From: Craterilacuibacter sp. RT1T
GTDB lineage: Bacteria > Pseudomonadota > Gammaproteobacteria > Burkholderiales > Chromobacteriaceae
Direction: 5' to 3'
DNA length: 64,000 nucleotides
NCBI RefSeq assembly: GCF_023502145.1
Contig: NZ_JAMFLI010000002.1
Coordinates: 124,001-188,000 of the forward strand
In this document: piece after piece, positions 1 to 9,913 of the stretch
Position numbering within the stretch: the stretch's first letter is position 1
How the letters are laid out: every line of letters starts with the position of its first letter
The notes under the pieces: model-generated
Database searches by the model: none
The model's input: only the letters and a program-made list of their open reading frames with translations
Told to the model about the DNA's origin: nothing
Program-made: the position numbers and the translations under genes

Positions 1-466
1 TGCCAGTGCCGATGAAAAACTGGATTTTTGCCGCAGCCTAGGGGCGTGTCAGGTATTTAATGGCCGGCGTGACGCCGCTTTTGCCGCACAGCTCAAAGCG
101 CAGGGCGGGGTGGATGTGATTCTGGACCCGGTAGGCGGCAGTTATTTTCGCGAGAATCTGGCCTGCCTCAATCCGGACGGGCGTCTGGTTGTCATCGGCG
201 TGATGGGTGGGCGCAGTGCCGAATTGAATCTTGGGCTATTGCTGGTCAAGCGTTTGCGCATTATGGGTTCGACCCTGCGCAGCCAGCCACTGGTCGTGCG
301 CACGCGCCTGGCGCGGGCGCTGGAAGAGACGATCTTGCCTGCACTGGCTGACGGGCGGGTGAGGGTGACGCTGGATAGCGTATACCCGCTGTCGGCGGTA
401 GCCGATGCGCATTTGTATATGGAAGACAACAGTAATTTGGGAAAAGTCGTGCTGGATGTGTCGTAA
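1..466 (+). CDS. Quinone oxidoreductase / zinc-independent alcohol dehydrogenase family, C-terminal part (cut by window start)
   Basis: The reading frame is open from the second base of the window, so the 5' end lies outside. About 154 residues remain. The visible part is the end of a Rossmann-type NAD(P)H-binding domain: DVILDPVGGSYF followed by a run ending in GRLVVIGVMGG, then a C-terminal segment ending GKVVLDVS. This pattern is typical of the medium-chain dehydrogenase/reductase branch that reduces quinones with NADPH (PIG3/TP53I3-like). No catalytic zinc ligands can be judged because the N-terminal half is missing. A strong terminator follows at 546-573. Family assignment is good; the exact substrate is unknown. 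Confidence 0.85.
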   Translation, partial: ASADEKLDFCRSLGACQVFNGRRDAAFAAQLKAQGGVDVILDPVGGSYFRENLACLNPDGRLVVIGVMGGRSAELNLGLLLVKRLRIMGSTLRSQPLVVRTRLARALEETILPALADGRVRVTLDSVYPLSAVADAHLYMEDNSNLGKVVLDVS

Positions 467-545
467 TTAATGCTTTTGTAATTATTATCGGCTATCTTTG
501 TATCTGGAAGGCATGAGGCTTTCTGATTTGGTATGGATGGGATTC

Positions 546-573
546 GGGCGACGGCAACGTCGCCCATTTTTTT
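546..573 (+). terminator. Intrinsic terminator after the quinone oxidoreductase gene
   Basis: Perfect 8-bp stem GGGCGACG / CGTCGCCC with a GCAA tetraloop (546-565), then a run of seven T (567-573). It lies between the convergent quinone oxidoreductase gene and the minus-strand gene ending at 610. Confidence 0.85.
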
Positions 574-609
574 GCCGGAGCGGGTGAGGCTTACTCGGCT
601 CCGGCTATA

Positions 610-1524
610 TTAGGCTGCGGGTGCCAGCGCCTCGATCAGGGCGACTTCCTGCGTGTAGGACAGTGCCTTGAGCTTGGAGAGCAGGGCTTCGGCGTCCACC
701 TGATGCTCGTGGTCCAGATCTTCATCCAGAATACGTGCCTCGACCGCCAGCCACAGGCCACGGCAAGCCGCTGCGCCTTCGAAGTGTATGCCCTTGAGTA
801 CGGCTGCGATCAGCTGCAACTCGTTGTCGGCAAAGCGGCGCGACAGCAGTAGCTGCTCGCGGCGGATGATTTCAATGTAGCGCTCCAGCATCTCATGGCT
901 GCGTGCATCCATTTCGCCGTGCGGGCTGTCTGCAGCTGCTTCTGCCTCATGGGCGGCACTGGCTGCGGCAACGACGCGTGCTGGGTCGAACCATGCTTCT
1001 ATTTCCGGCGCCAGCAAAGGCAATTCCTGCTGCCAGGCGTGATAGAGATCATCACGGAAGCGCGCATTGTCGGTGAAGGACAGCTCGTCGAACGGCATCA
1101 TGGGGGCGAGGCCGCTGCCCAGTTTTTCACGTCCGACCAGGATGTTGCCGTCCTTGTCCTTGCTGACCGATGTGCGCCAGTGGCTGTTTTCGCCCGTGGC
1201 CAGATTGTCTACCGTGACCTCGATGCAAGGCAGGGGGCATTCGCTGTCGTCACCTTCGGTCACAAAGTGCAGGGTGATGTCGAACATCTCGTGTTTTTTC
1301 AGTTCCAGCAATTGCAGGCCGTCATTGTGGCCGGCAAGGATGAACAGGCCATCTGTTTCGTAAACGGCAACGTCGTGCTCGCTCTTGGCCTGCTTGATCA
1401 GGCGGGCGGATAGCTGTTCTTCCAGGCTGTTGATGTCCTGGGTTGCTGCCAGATTATGGGTTTTGAGGTTGAAACCGCTGCGGTAGCCTGCGTGTTGGTG
1501 CCAGAGGGCATTCCAGTCGTACAT
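610..1524 (-). CDS. Hypothetical cytoplasmic protein, 304 aa
   Basis: I do not recognise the family. The protein is soluble and acidic, without signal peptide or membrane segment. The N-terminal half (to about residue 150) looks like an alpha/beta domain; an Ala/Glu-rich linker lies near residues 185-205, and the C-terminal 100 residues look helical, with the sequence ARSHEMLERYIEIIRREQ. The start at 1524 is the first ATG and is divergent from typA, 156 bp away. GC content and codon use match the neighbours, so it looks like a resident gene. No function is offered. Confidence 0.7.
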   Translation of the reverse strand: MYDWNALWHQHAGYRSGFNLKTHNLAATQDINSLEEQLSARLIKQAKSEHDVAVYETDGLFILAGHNDGLQLLELKKHEMFDITLHFVTEGDDSECPLPCIEVTVDNLATGENSHWRTSVSKDKDGNILVGREKLGSGLAPMMPFDELSFTDNARFRDDLYHAWQQELPLLAPEIEAWFDPARVVAAASAAHEAEAAADSPHGEMDARSHEMLERYIEIIRREQLLLSRRFADNELQLIAAVLKGIHFEGAAACRGLWLAVEARILDEDLDHEHQVDAEALLSKLKALSYTQEVALIEALAPAA

Positions 1525-1609
1525 GATGTTTTTCCTGTGTTTTTAGGGATGTTAGCGCGTATCCGGATCCAATGTCGGATCAGGTATCTGCCTGACGCGA
1601 ATAGAAAAT

Positions 1610-1638
1610 TTGGGAAAACGCGCGATGCGTGATACCAT
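1610..1638 (+). promoter_or_regulatory. Candidate promoter of typA
   Basis: TTGGGA (1610-1615), 17-bp spacer, TACCAT (1633-1638) with a TG two bases upstream of the -10 hexamer, i.e. an extended -10. It would give a leader of roughly 35 nt before the typA ATG at 1681. This is a sequence match only. Confidence 0.4.
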
Positions 1639-1680
1639 CGCCCCCTAATTTTTCGCCCCACTTCTGTATAAGCAGAGACA

Positions 1681-3489
1681 ATGACCCGACAAATTCGCAA
1701 CATCGCTATTATCGCTCACGTTGACCATGGTAAGACGACTCTGGTTGACCAATTGCTTCGCCAGTCCGGCACCTTCCGCGACAACCAACAGGTTGTCGAG
1801 CGTGTTATGGACAGCAATGACCTCGAAAAAGAACGCGGCATTACCATTCTTTCCAAGAATACCGCCATTGAATATGAAGGCGTGCACATCAATATCGTGG
1901 ACACCCCGGGACACGCCGACTTCGGTGGTGAAGTAGAACGCGTACTGGGCATGGTAGACGGTGTTGTGCTGCTGGTTGACGCGGTTGAAGGCCCGATGCC
2001 ACAGACCCGCTTCGTGACCAAGAAGGCATTGGCACTGGGCCTGCGCCCTATCGTGGCGATCAACAAGATTGACCGTCCGGGCGCACGTCCGGACTGGGTG
2101 GTTGACCAGACGTTTGACCTGTTCGACAAGCTGGGCGCCACCGATGAACAGCTCGACTTCCCAATCATCTACGCATCCGGCCTGAACGGTTTTGCCAAGC
2201 TGGAACTGGAAGAAGAGTCGGACAATATGCGTCCGCTGTTCGAAACCGTACTCAAGCATGTGCCGACCCCTTCGGGCGACCCGGAAGCGCCGCTGCAGCT
2301 GCAAATCTCCGCACTGGACTACTCGACCTATACCGGTCGCCTGGGTCTGGGCCGCGTGCTGAACGGCCGTATCAAGCCGGGTCAGGTGGTGGTTGTCATG
2401 AACCACGAAGAGCAGGTTGCACAGGGTCGCATCAACCAGGTGCTGGGCTTCAAGGGTCTGGAGCGCGTGCCGGTTGAAGAAGCCGAAGCGGGCGATATCA
2501 TCACCATCTCCGGTCTGGACGATATCGGTATCGGCGTTACCATCTGCGACCGTGACGCGCCTGTCGGCATGCCGGTTCTGGGTGTGGACGAGCCGACCCT
2601 GACCATGGACTTTATGGTGAACACCTCGCCGCTGGCCGGTACCGAGGGCAAGTTCGTGACTTCGCGCCAGATCCGCGACCGTCTGACCAAAGAGTTGCTG
2701 ACCAACGTTGCGCTGCGCGTGGAAGACACGGAAGACGCGGACATTTTCCGCGTGTCCGGTCGTGGTGAACTGCACCTGACCATTCTGCTGGAAAACATGC
2801 GTCGTGAAGGTTTTGAAATGGCCGTGGGTAAGCCGCGTGTCGTGTTCAAAGACATCGATGGCGAGAAGTGCGAGCCATACGAAAACCTGACCGTAGACGT
2901 GGAAGACACCACTCAGGGTGCCGTAATGGAAGAACTGGGTCGTCGTCGTGGCGAACTGACCAATATGGAATCCGATGGCCATGGCCGTACCCGCCTCGAG
3001 TACCATATCCCTGCGCGTGGCCTGATCGGCTTCCAGGGCGACTTCATGACCATGACCCGTGGTACCGGCCTGATGAGCCATGTGTTTGATGACTATGCAC
3101 CGGCTAAAGCCGATATGCCTGGCCGTCACAACGGTGTGCTGATTTCGCAGGATAACGGTGTGGCCGTGGCCTACGCCCTGTGGAAGCTGGAAGATCGCGG
3201 TCGTATGTTCGTGTCGCCAGGCGACAAGCTGTACGAAGGCATGATCATCGGTATCCATAGCCGCGACAACGATCTGGTGGTGAACCCGCTCAAGGGCAAG
3301 CAGCTGACCAACGTGCGTGCTTCCGGTACCGACGAAGCCGTGCGTCTGACCACGCCGATCAAGATGACGCTCGAGTCCGCTGTCGAATTCATCGACGACG
3401 ACGAAATCGTTGAAATCACACCGCAAAACATCCGTATGCGTAAGCGCTACCTGCAGGAGCACGAGCGCCGCAAGAACCGCAACGCCTGA
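1681..3489 (+). CDS. typA: Ribosome-associated GTPase TypA/BipA
   Basis: Translational GTPase of the EF-G/LepA superfamily that binds the 70S ribosome and aids 50S assembly and stress or low-temperature growth. The 602 aa match the family length. G1 P-loop AHVDHGKT is at residues 12-19, G3 DTPGHADF near residue 75, G4 NKID near 128. The rest fits domain II, the EF-G-like III and V folds, and the BipA-specific C-terminus ending in basic residues ([15 protein letters not shown]). The ATG at 1681 has only a weak purine-rich Shine-Dalgarno (AGAGA). It is monocistronic: divergent from the upstream gene and closed by the terminator at 3512-3542. Confidence 0.97.
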   Translation: MTRQIRNIAIIAHVDHGKTTLVDQLLRQSGTFRDNQQVVERVMDSNDLEKERGITILSKNTAIEYEGVHINIVDTPGHADFGGEVERVLGMVDGVVLLVDAVEGPMPQTRFVTKKALALGLRPIVAINKIDRPGARPDWVVDQTFDLFDKLGATDEQLDFPIIYASGLNGFAKLELEEESDNMRPLFETVLKHVPTPSGDPEAPLQLQISALDYSTYTGRLGLGRVLNGRIKPGQVVVVMNHEEQVAQGRINQVLGFKGLERVPVEEAEAGDIITISGLDDIGIGVTICDRDAPVGMPVLGVDEPTLTMDFMVNTSPLAGTEGKFVTSRQIRDRLTKELLTNVALRVEDTEDADIFRVSGRGELHLTILLENMRREGFEMAVGKPRVVFKDIDGEKCEPYENLTVDVEDTTQGAVMEELGRRRGELTNMESDGHGRTRLEYHIPARGLIGFQGDFMTMTRGTGLMSHVFDDYAPAKADMPGRHNGVLISQDNGVAVAYALWKLEDRGRMFVSPGDKLYEGMIIGIHSRDNDLVVNPLKGKQLTNVRASGTDEAVRLTTPIKMTLESAVEFIDDDEIVEITPQNIRMRKRYLQEHERRKNRNA

Positions 3490-3511
3490 TCAGGCGGTGT
3501 CGTGATGTAAT

Positions 3512-3542
3512 AAAAAGCCCGACGCTTGCGTCGGGCTTTTTG
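3512..3542 (+). terminator. Intrinsic terminator of typA
   Basis: Stem AAAAAGCCCGACGC (3512-3525) pairs with GCGTCGGGCTTTTT (3528-3541). The A-tract/T-tract symmetry lets it work for both strands, although only typA clearly uses it; the minus-strand gene ending at 3571 could use it too. Confidence 0.9.
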
Positions 3543-3570
3543 TCGTAATGACGGGCGGGGTGGCTGATCT

Positions 3571-4845
3571 TCAGCTCAGTAGCAGCGCCAGTGCCATGCC
3601 CAGCAAGGTGGCGGCGAAGGTTGGCAGGCAGCGCAGCGCCAGCGTGCGCCCGCCAAGGGATGCAATCAGACCGAACTTGAAGGCGCTATTGGCGCTGACA
3701 GCCAGACACATGGCGATAATCAGGCTGCGCTCGCTAATCTGCGCCTTGCCCAGCATCTGGTAGAGCGTCAGGGTAATGGCGTCGACATCGTTCAGTCCGC
3801 TAATCAGCGCGACGATATACAGCCCTTTGTTGCCAAACAAGTCATTGAGCCAGGCGCTCAGAAACAGCACCAGCGCAAACAGTGCGGCAAAGCCCAGCGC
3901 CAGTCGCAATTGGGTCGGGTTTTGCAGTTCGGGGGTGTGCTGCGGATGGGGCGCATCGCCGCCGCGCAGCATCAATGCGGTTGCCATCAGTCCCAAGAGC
4001 AAGGCCGGCAGCAATAAGCTAGCCACCGCCGGCAAGGCCGAGGGCATGACTACGGCCGCCACCAGCGTCAGGCGGGCAAACAGCACCAGATTGGCCAGCA
4101 GAATGACCCGGCTTGCCAGCGCAAGCGACGCCGGGCGGGCATGTGCTTCGCGGGCATAGACTAGCGTGGTGGCGGTGGAGGAAACCAGTCCGCCCATCAC
4201 GCCCAGTATGGTGGCGCCAAAACGGGTGCCGAAAATCTTCAGCGCCAGAAAGCCGGCCAGCCCGACGCCCACGATCAAGACCACCAGCAGCCACACCTGA
4301 TATGGGTTGAAGGCGCGGTAAGGGCCGAAATTCTGGTCCGGCAGCAGCGGCAGGATAATAAAGGTCAGCGCGCAAAACTGCAGGATGGACAGCAGGTCGC
4401 GTCGCGACAGTTCGTGCGACAGGTTGGACAACTCGCGCTTGAGATAAAGCAGCAAGGTGGTCAGCACCCCCAGCGCAATGGCCAGCTGGACGTCCTCGTG
4501 CCAGACCAGAATGCCCAGACCGTAGCTGATAAAGAGTGCCGCCTGGGTGGTGGTGCGCGAGTCGCGCAGGCGCTCGGGGGGCGAGGGCAGGAAGCTCAGG
4601 CTGCCGACCAGAATCAGGCCGACGGCAGGCAGCCACAGGGTCTGGGTGCGCTGTGCCAGCATGGCCAGCAAGGTGCCGAGAAAGGCGGTCAGGGCAAAGG
4701 TGCGAATGCCGGCGATGGTGTCCGACTTGCGTTCACGCTCGATGCCGATGAACAGGCCGATGGCGATGCTGGTGGCGAATAAGGGCAGGGTTTCGAACGG
4801 GGTGCCGGCAAGGCGCAGCCAGTGGTTGATGGGGATATCGACCAT
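3571..4845 (-). CDS. MgtC/SapB family membrane protein with DUF4010 domain
   Basis: Integral membrane protein of 424 aa. The N-terminal part (about 20-140) carries the MgtC/SapB signature region, including FIGIERERKSDTIAGIRT, and the C-terminal part (about 170-420) is a DUF4010-type domain with many hydrophobic segments; GLVSSTATTLVYA and SGLNDVDAITL are characteristic polar patches. The molecular function of this family is not established; MgtC proteins are linked to Mg2+ stress and virulence in other bacteria. The start lies 15 bp after the dxs stop, so the gene is probably read from the xseB-ispA-dxs transcript. Confidence 0.85.
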   Translation of the reverse strand: MVDIPINHWLRLAGTPFETLPLFATSIAIGLFIGIERERKSDTIAGIRTFALTAFLGTLLAMLAQRTQTLWLPAVGLILVGSLSFLPSPPERLRDSRTTTQAALFISYGLGILVWHEDVQLAIALGVLTTLLLYLKRELSNLSHELSRRDLLSILQFCALTFIILPLLPDQNFGPYRAFNPYQVWLLVVLIVGVGLAGFLALKIFGTRFGATILGVMGGLVSSTATTLVYAREAHARPASLALASRVILLANLVLFARLTLVAAVVMPSALPAVASLLLPALLLGLMATALMLRGGDAPHPQHTPELQNPTQLRLALGFAALFALVLFLSAWLNDLFGNKGLYIVALISGLNDVDAITLTLYQMLGKAQISERSLIIAMCLAVSANSAFKFGLIASLGGRTLALRCLPTFAATLLGMALALLLS

Positions 4846-4860
4846 GGCTGCGCCCTGTCT

Positions 4861-6720
4861 TTATTGCGGTTTAAGCCGCAAGCGTATTGATGCTTCGATG
4901 CCGCTAGCGTCAAGGCCGCAACCGGCCAGTTGCTGGGCGTGATCGCCATGGTCGACAAAGTCGTCAGGCAGGCCCAGTTGCAAGACCGGCGTGGCAAGCT
5001 GGGCAGCCTCCATGGCCTCGATACAGGCCGAGCCTGCGCCGCCCATGATGACGTTTTCTTCCACGGTCACGATCAGGCTATTGCCTTGCGCCAGTGTGCG
5101 CACCAGTTCTGTGTCCAGCGGTTTGACAAAGCGCATGTCGGCAACGGTCGCGTCCAGTGCCTCGGCCGCAGCCAGCGCCGGTGTGACCATGCTGCCAAAC
5201 GCCAGAATGGCGATGCCCGACTGGCCTTCGCGCAACAGACGGCCCTTGCCCAGGGGCAGGGCGCTCATTTCCTTGCTGACTTCGGCACCGCGGCCGGCGC
5301 CGCGCGGATAGCGCACGGCAGTTGGCGTGTCTTGCAGATACGCCGTATACAGCATCTGGCGGCATTCGTTCTCGTCGGATGGCGCCATCACCGTCATGTT
5401 CGGAATGCAGCGCAGGAAGGACAAGTCAAACGCGCCGCCATGGGTCGGGCCGTCGGCGCCAACCAGGCCTGCGCGGTCGATGGCGAACACCACCGGCAGG
5501 TTTTGCAGTGCGACATCATGGATTAGCTGGTCATAGCCGCGTTGCAGGAAGGTCGAATAGATGGCGACCACCGGCTTCATGCCGTCGCAAGCCATACCGG
5601 CGGCAAAGGTGACCGCGTGCTGTTCGGCAATGGCGACATCGAAGAAACGCTCGGCATGCTCGCGCGCAAAGCGCACCATGCCCGAGCCCTCGCTCATCGC
5701 CGGGGTAATGCCGACCAGACGGTGGTCTTTTTTCGCCATATCGCACAGCCAGTCACCGAATACCTGGGTGTAGCTGGGCTTGCCGCCCGTTTTGCCGGCC
5801 GCGAGGCCGCTTTGCGGATCGAAGCGCGAGACACCGTGATAGGCGATCGGGTCTTTCTCCGCCAGCTTGTAGCCCTGACCCTTTTTGGTAACGATGTGCA
5901 GGAACTGCGGGCCTTTCAGACTCTTGATGTTCTTTAGCGTCTCGACCAGCGTGTCCAGATCATGGCCGTCGATCGGGCCGATATAGTTGAAGCCAAAAGC
6001 CTCAAACAGGGTGCTCGGCGTCAGCATGCCCTTGACGTGCTCTTCCACTTTGCTGGCCAGCTCGCGTACCGGTGGCACGATGCCCAGCACCTTGCTCGAG
6101 CCCTCGCGCACCGCGCTGTAAAAGCGGCCGGACAACAGCTTGGCCAGATAATTATTGAGCGCGCCGACATTGGCCGAGATCGACATATCGTTGTCGTTCA
6201 GTACCACCAGCAAATTGGTGTCCATGGCACCGGCGCTATTCAGCGCTTCGAAGGCCTGACCCGCAGTCAGTGCACCATCGCCGATAATGGCCACGCAGCT
6301 GCGATCCAGGCGCTGTGCCTTGGCTGCCACCGCCATGCCCAATGCCGCACCGATGCTGGTGGAGCTGTGGCCGACACCGAAAGTATCGTAGGGTGATTCT
6401 TCCCGCTTGGGGAAGCCGGCAAGACCATCTTTCTGGCGCATGCTGCCCATGCGGCCACGCCGCCCGGTCAGAATCTTGTGCGGGTAGGTCTGGTGGCCCA
6501 CATCCCATACCAGACGGTCATCCGGGGTGTTGAACACATAGTGCAGGGCGATAGTGAGTTCGATACTGCCGAGGTTGGAGGCCAGATGGCCGCCAGTCTG
6601 GCTGACCGAGTCCAAAAGGAAGGCGCGCAGCTCGCGAGCCAGTTGTGGCAACTGGCTGCGCGTCAGGCGGCGCAGATCGGCCGGGGTGTCTATGGTGTCA
6701 AGCAGCGGTGTGATAGTCAT
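4861..6720 (-). CDS. dxs: 1-deoxy-D-xylulose-5-phosphate synthase
   Basis: Thiamine-diphosphate enzyme that condenses pyruvate and glyceraldehyde-3-phosphate, the first step of the MEP isoprenoid pathway. The start at 6720 gives 619 aa, the usual length. The frame stays open 45 codons upstream, but that extension lies inside ispA and has no family counterpart. Visible signatures: [20 protein letters not shown] near the N-terminus, the ThDP motif [15 protein letters not shown] with NDNDMSIS, and the transketolase pyrimidine-binding segment with [14 protein letters not shown]. It begins 10 bp after the ispA stop. The order xseB-ispA-dxs is the classic proteobacterial arrangement. Confidence 0.97.
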   Translation of the reverse strand: MTITPLLDTIDTPADLRRLTRSQLPQLARELRAFLLDSVSQTGGHLASNLGSIELTIALHYVFNTPDDRLVWDVGHQTYPHKILTGRRGRMGSMRQKDGLAGFPKREESPYDTFGVGHSSTSIGAALGMAVAAKAQRLDRSCVAIIGDGALTAGQAFEALNSAGAMDTNLLVVLNDNDMSISANVGALNNYLAKLLSGRFYSAVREGSSKVLGIVPPVRELASKVEEHVKGMLTPSTLFEAFGFNYIGPIDGHDLDTLVETLKNIKSLKGPQFLHIVTKKGQGYKLAEKDPIAYHGVSRFDPQSGLAAGKTGGKPSYTQVFGDWLCDMAKKDHRLVGITPAMSEGSGMVRFAREHAERFFDVAIAEQHAVTFAAGMACDGMKPVVAIYSTFLQRGYDQLIHDVALQNLPVVFAIDRAGLVGADGPTHGGAFDLSFLRCIPNMTVMAPSDENECRQMLYTAYLQDTPTAVRYPRGAGRGAEVSKEMSALPLGKGRLLREGQSGIAILAFGSMVTPALAAAEALDATVADMRFVKPLDTELVRTLAQGNSLIVTVEENVIMGGAGSACIEAMEAAQLATPVLQLGLPDDFVDHGDHAQQLAGCGLDASGIEASIRLRLKPQ

Positions 6721-6730
6721 CTGTTGCTGT

Positions 6731-7627
6731 TCAGAAAGAGCGCTCGACGATGTAGCGGCCAAGCTCCCTGAGTCTTGCGGCTTTGCCGGCGAAGGGTTCG
6801 AGCGCGTCAAAGGCATCACTGGAGAGTTCACGGGCAAATTCGCGTGCACGGGCAAGTCCCATCAGGCTGACGTAAGTCGGTTTATCGTTGGCGGCATCCT
6901 TGCCGGCCGTTTTGCCGAGCGCCTGGCTGTCGGCATCGACATCCAGCACATCGTCGACCACCTGAAAGGCGAGGCCGATGCACTTGGCGAAGTGGTCCAG
7001 TCGCGCCAGTTCATCGCGGGTTAAAGGCGTGCCGGCTTGTGCGCCCAGCATGACCGCCGCGCGAATCAGCGCGCCGGTCTTCATCAGGTGCATATATTCC
7101 AGCTCGGGCAGCGACAGCTCCAGACCTACGCTGGCCAGATCGATCGCCTGACCGCCGGCCATGCCGGCGTGACCGGATGCGCGCGCCAGTGTCTGCACCA
7201 GCGCAAGCTGGGTGGCGGGTTCGATGCCGGCCATAGGCTGCGACAGCAGGTCGAAAGCCAGCGTTTGCAAGGCGTCGCCGGTCAGCAGCGCGGTGGCTTC
7301 GTCAAACGCCACATGGCAGGTCGCCTTGCCGCGGCGCAGCACATCGTCGTCCATGCACGGCATATCGTCGTGCACCAGCGAGTAGACGTGAATGAGTTCG
7401 ACGGCTGCGGCGATGCGGGCAAGATTGTCGGCGCGGGCGCCGCACAATTCGCCGGCGGCGTAGACCAGTAAAGGCCGGGCGCGCTTGCCGCCTTCCAGTG
7501 TGCTGTAGCGCATGGCGCTGTGCAGGGTTTGCGGCGCGTGGGCGGCATCCGGCAACAGCCTGGCCAGCGTCAGCTCCATTTCCTGCTGTACGCAGGTCAT
7601 CCAGTGGCTAAAATTTTCAGCTTGCAT
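6731..7627 (-). CDS. ispA: Farnesyl diphosphate synthase (short-chain polyprenyl synthase)
   Basis: Makes geranyl and farnesyl diphosphate from IPP and DMAPP, supplying undecaprenyl and quinone side-chain synthesis. Both Asp-rich magnesium sites are present: DDMPCMDDD (first) and DDVLDV (second), together with GGKRARP near the N-terminus. I chose the ATG at 7627 (MQAENFSHW, 298 aa) over an upstream in-frame ATG because it gives the family length and an 11-bp overlap with the xseB end, typical of coupled translation. It feeds from the same MEP pathway as dxs next door. Confidence 0.96.
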   Translation of the reverse strand: MQAENFSHWMTCVQQEMELTLARLLPDAAHAPQTLHSAMRYSTLEGGKRARPLLVYAAGELCGARADNLARIAAAVELIHVYSLVHDDMPCMDDDVLRRGKATCHVAFDEATALLTGDALQTLAFDLLSQPMAGIEPATQLALVQTLARASGHAGMAGGQAIDLASVGLELSLPELEYMHLMKTGALIRAAVMLGAQAGTPLTRDELARLDHFAKCIGLAFQVVDDVLDVDADSQALGKTAGKDAANDKPTYVSLMGLARAREFARELSSDAFDALEPFAGKAARLRELGRYIVERSF

Positions 7628-7850
7628 CGGGCAGGACCAGCGGCTTGAGTTCGTCGTTTTCCAATACTTTGAGTTGCTGCTCGGCATCGGCCAGCTTGGC
7701 CTGGCAGAACTTGATCAGTTCGGTTCCTTGCTTATAGGACGCCAGCGCGCCTTCCAGCGGCATGTCGCCGCTTTCCATGGCCTGAATGATTTCTTCCAGT
7801 TGGGCAAGTGCGCTTTCGAAACTGGCAGCGGTTTTGGCGGCTCTGGCCAT
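7617..7850 (-). CDS. xseB: Exodeoxyribonuclease VII small subunit
   Basis: Small helical subunit (77 aa) that binds XseA to form ExoVII, a single-strand-specific exonuclease. The pattern SFESALAQLEEIIQAMESGD, then LEGALASYKQGTELIKFC and a coiled C-terminal half ending in a Leu/Asp tail, is the standard XseB fold. First gene of the xseB-ispA-dxs unit; its 3' end overlaps ispA by 11 bp. xseA is not in the window. Confidence 0.95.
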   Translation of the reverse strand: MARAAKTAASFESALAQLEEIIQAMESGDMPLEGALASYKQGTELIKFCQAKLADAEQQLKVLENDELKPLVLPDAS

Positions 7851-7888
7851 TTCGTCATTCCTTGTGCATCAATACGATTTTGCCGCCT

Positions 7889-7917
7889 ATTGTAGGGGCA
7901 ACGCCCCGTCCTGCCTA
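7889..7917 (-). promoter_or_regulatory. Candidate promoter of the xseB-ispA-dxs operon
   Basis: On the minus strand TAGGCA (7917-7912), 17-bp spacer, TACAAT (7894-7889), about 38 bp before the xseB ATG. It overlaps an 11-bp inverted repeat (GGCAACGCCCC 7897-7907 / GGGGCGTTGCC 7922-7932) that has no T-run and so is not a clear terminator for terC. Sequence match only. Confidence 0.4.
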
Positions 7918-7953
7918 GCAAGGGGCGTTGCCTGCAGCCGTGTGTCGCGTAGC

Positions 7954-8931
7954 TTAAGCCGTGTGTTCGCGCTTGGGAAAGACCAGCGAGAGCAGCACCG
8001 AGCTGATGATAACGACAAACACAACACTAAGTGAAATCGCCGTTGGGATGTGGAAAACCTTGACGATCAACATCTTGACGCCGATAAAGGTCAGCACCAC
8101 GGCGAGGCCGTATTTAAGCAGATGGAAGCGGTCAGCCACATCCGCCAGCAGGAAATACATCGCACGCAAGCCGAGGATGGCGAAAATATTCGAAGTCAGC
8201 ACGATGAACGGGTCGGTGGTGACGGCGAAAATAGCCGGAATGCTATCGACGGCAAACACCACATCCGACAGTTCTATCATCACCAGTACCAGGAACATCG
8301 GCGTGGCGTAGCGCAGGCCATCCTTGACGATAAAGAATTTTTCGCCATGCATCTGGTCGGTCATGCGGATATGGCGGCGCAGGAATTTAAGGATGGGGTT
8401 GTCGGCCAGGTCCGCCGCCTCCTCCTTCTCCGGCAGCATCATTTTCAGGCCGGTAAACACCAAAAAAGCGCCAAAGATATACAGCACCCAGGCGAACTCC
8501 TTCACCAGTGCCGCACCCACACCCACCATCACTGCACGCAGGATGATGGCGCCGAACACGCCATAGACCAGTACGCGGCGCTGATACTCGGGCGGCACTT
8601 TGAAGTAGGCAAAAATCATCAGGAACACGAAGATATTGTCGACTGCCAGCGATTTTTCAATCACATAACCGGTCAGGAACTCCAGTGTTTTCTCGTGGGC
8701 GATGGCCGGGCCGAAGGCCGGATCCAGCTTGAGATCCCAGTACAGCCAGGCGGCGAACGATAGCGCAACCGTGACCCAGACGCAGGACCAGGCCAGCGCC
8801 TCCTTGACGCCCACCTTGTGCGCGCCTTTTTTATTCAGTGCGACAATGTCGACCGCCAGCATGATAAGTACGGCGATGAAAAATACGCCGTAAAAAAAGG
8901 GCGAGCCGATATCCGGCATGGCCTGTTGCAT
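7954..8931 (-). CDS. TerC family integral membrane protein (Alx-like)
   Basis: Polytopic inner-membrane protein of 325 aa with about eight to nine hydrophobic helices. The two TerC family signatures are clear: EKSLAVDNIFVF near residue 92 and IELSDVVFAVDSIPAIFAVT near residue 220, whose acidic residues are thought to bind metal. The family includes E. coli Alx (manganese export, alkaline-induced) and tellurite-resistance TerC; size and single-gene context resemble Alx rather than a ter cluster. The 97-bp gap to the divergent SDR gene is too short to hold a yybP-ykoY manganese riboswitch, which often precedes alx. Confidence 0.9.
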   Translation of the reverse strand: MQQAMPDIGSPFFYGVFFIAVLIMLAVDIVALNKKGAHKVGVKEALAWSCVWVTVALSFAAWLYWDLKLDPAFGPAIAHEKTLEFLTGYVIEKSLAVDNIFVFLMIFAYFKVPPEYQRRVLVYGVFGAIILRAVMVGVGAALVKEFAWVLYIFGAFLVFTGLKMMLPEKEEAADLADNPILKFLRRHIRMTDQMHGEKFFIVKDGLRYATPMFLVLVMIELSDVVFAVDSIPAIFAVTTDPFIVLTSNIFAILGLRAMYFLLADVADRFHLLKYGLAVVLTFIGVKMLIVKVFHIPTAISLSVVFVVIISSVLLSLVFPKREHTA

Positions 8932-9028
8932 AGTGGAATTCCTGTGTGAATGCTTTGTGCAGCAAAGGCGTATTTTGGTGTAGTGTGCGCGCTCTGGCTA
9001 GTAGCAAAAATGCATAGATTGTGAAGAA

Positions 9029-9853
9029 ATGAAAACTATTCTGATTTCCGGCTGCTCGAGCGGCATCGGCTACGCCGTGGCGCATGGCCTTAAAAGCCGT
9101 GGCTGGCGTGTTTTTGCCACCTGCCGTCAGGCTGGCGATGTGGCCCGTCTTGCCGGCGAGGGGCTGGAGGTGCTGCATATGGACGTGGACGATAGCGCCA
9201 GCATTCATGCCTGTGTCGCCGAAGTGCTGGCGCGTAGCGGCGGCAAGCTGGATGCGCTGTTTAATAATGCCGGTTACGGCCAGCCCGGTGCTTGCGAGGA
9301 TGTGCGCCGCTTTGCCATGCGTGCGCAGTTTGAAACCAATCTGTTTGGCGCGTGGGAGCTGATGAATGCCGTGCTGCCGGCCATGCGCGCCCAGGGGTAT
9401 GGCCGCATTCTCTATAACAGCTCGGTGCTGGGTTTTGCCGCGATGAAGTACCGCGGCGCGTATAACGCCAGCAAATATGCGATGGAAGGCTTGTGCGACA
9501 CCTTGCGGCTGGAACTCTCCGGTAGCAACATCCATGTCAGCCTGATTGAGCCGGGGCCGATTGTCAGCCGCTTTCGCCCCAATGCGCTGGCAAAATTTCT
9601 GGAAAATATCGATATCGAGGCAAGCTGCCATCGCGCCGCTTACGAGGCGCAGCTGGCGCGACTGCAAAAGCCGGGTCCGGCAGCGCCGTTTACCTTGCCC
9701 GAGTCGGCGGTGCTGGATGCCGTGCTCAAAGCACTGGAGGCGAAGCGGCCGGCAGCCCGTTACCGGGTAACGGTGCCGACCCATCTGTTCTGGTTTTTGA
9801 AACGCATCCTGCCAACGCGGGCGCTGGATGCCTTGCTGGGGCGTGCGGCTTAA
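9029..9853 (+). CDS. Short-chain dehydrogenase/reductase (classical SDR)
   Basis: 274 aa. The Rossmann cofactor motif GCSSGIG is at residues 8-14, NNAG near residue 89, the catalytic Ser in NSSVLGF, and YNASK carries the Tyr/Lys pair. The long C-terminal tail with PTHLFWFLKRILPTRAL, a basic and hydrophobic stretch, resembles SDRs that touch membranes and act on lipids or retinol-like substrates. The substrate cannot be read from sequence. Divergent from terC, convergent with sstT, with the shared terminator at 9869-9906. Confidence 0.88.
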   Translation: MKTILISGCSSGIGYAVAHGLKSRGWRVFATCRQAGDVARLAGEGLEVLHMDVDDSASIHACVAEVLARSGGKLDALFNNAGYGQPGACEDVRRFAMRAQFETNLFGAWELMNAVLPAMRAQGYGRILYNSSVLGFAAMKYRGAYNASKYAMEGLCDTLRLELSGSNIHVSLIEPGPIVSRFRPNALAKFLENIDIEASCHRAAYEAQLARLQKPGPAAPFTLPESAVLDAVLKALEAKRPAARYRVTVPTHLFWFLKRILPTRALDALLGRAA

Positions 9854-9868
9854 GCGGCTTCAAATGTA

Positions 9869-9906
9869 AAAAAGCCCCGCCGGCTTGTTGTCCGGCGGGG
9901 CTTTTT
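9869..9906 (+). terminator. Bidirectional terminator between the SDR gene and sstT
   Basis: AAAAAGCCCCGCCGG (9869-9883) pairs with CCGGCGGGGCTTTTT (9892-9906) around an 8-nt loop. The two genes are convergent here and both can use it. The 5' flank AATGT just before the A-tract recurs at the terminators near 43231 and 48339. Confidence 0.92.
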
Positions 9907-9913
9907 GCGGGGT

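Noticed and set aside
1645-3462. Long open frame antisense to typA (about 605 codons)
   Set aside because: It mirrors the codon bias of typA, has no Shine-Dalgarno or family resemblance, and is rich in His/Gln as expected for an antisense shadow of a GC-rich gene.
8932-9028. Possible manganese (yybP-ykoY) riboswitch before the TerC-family gene
   Set aside because: Only 97 bp separate it from the divergent SDR gene, and no conserved multi-stem pattern is visible.
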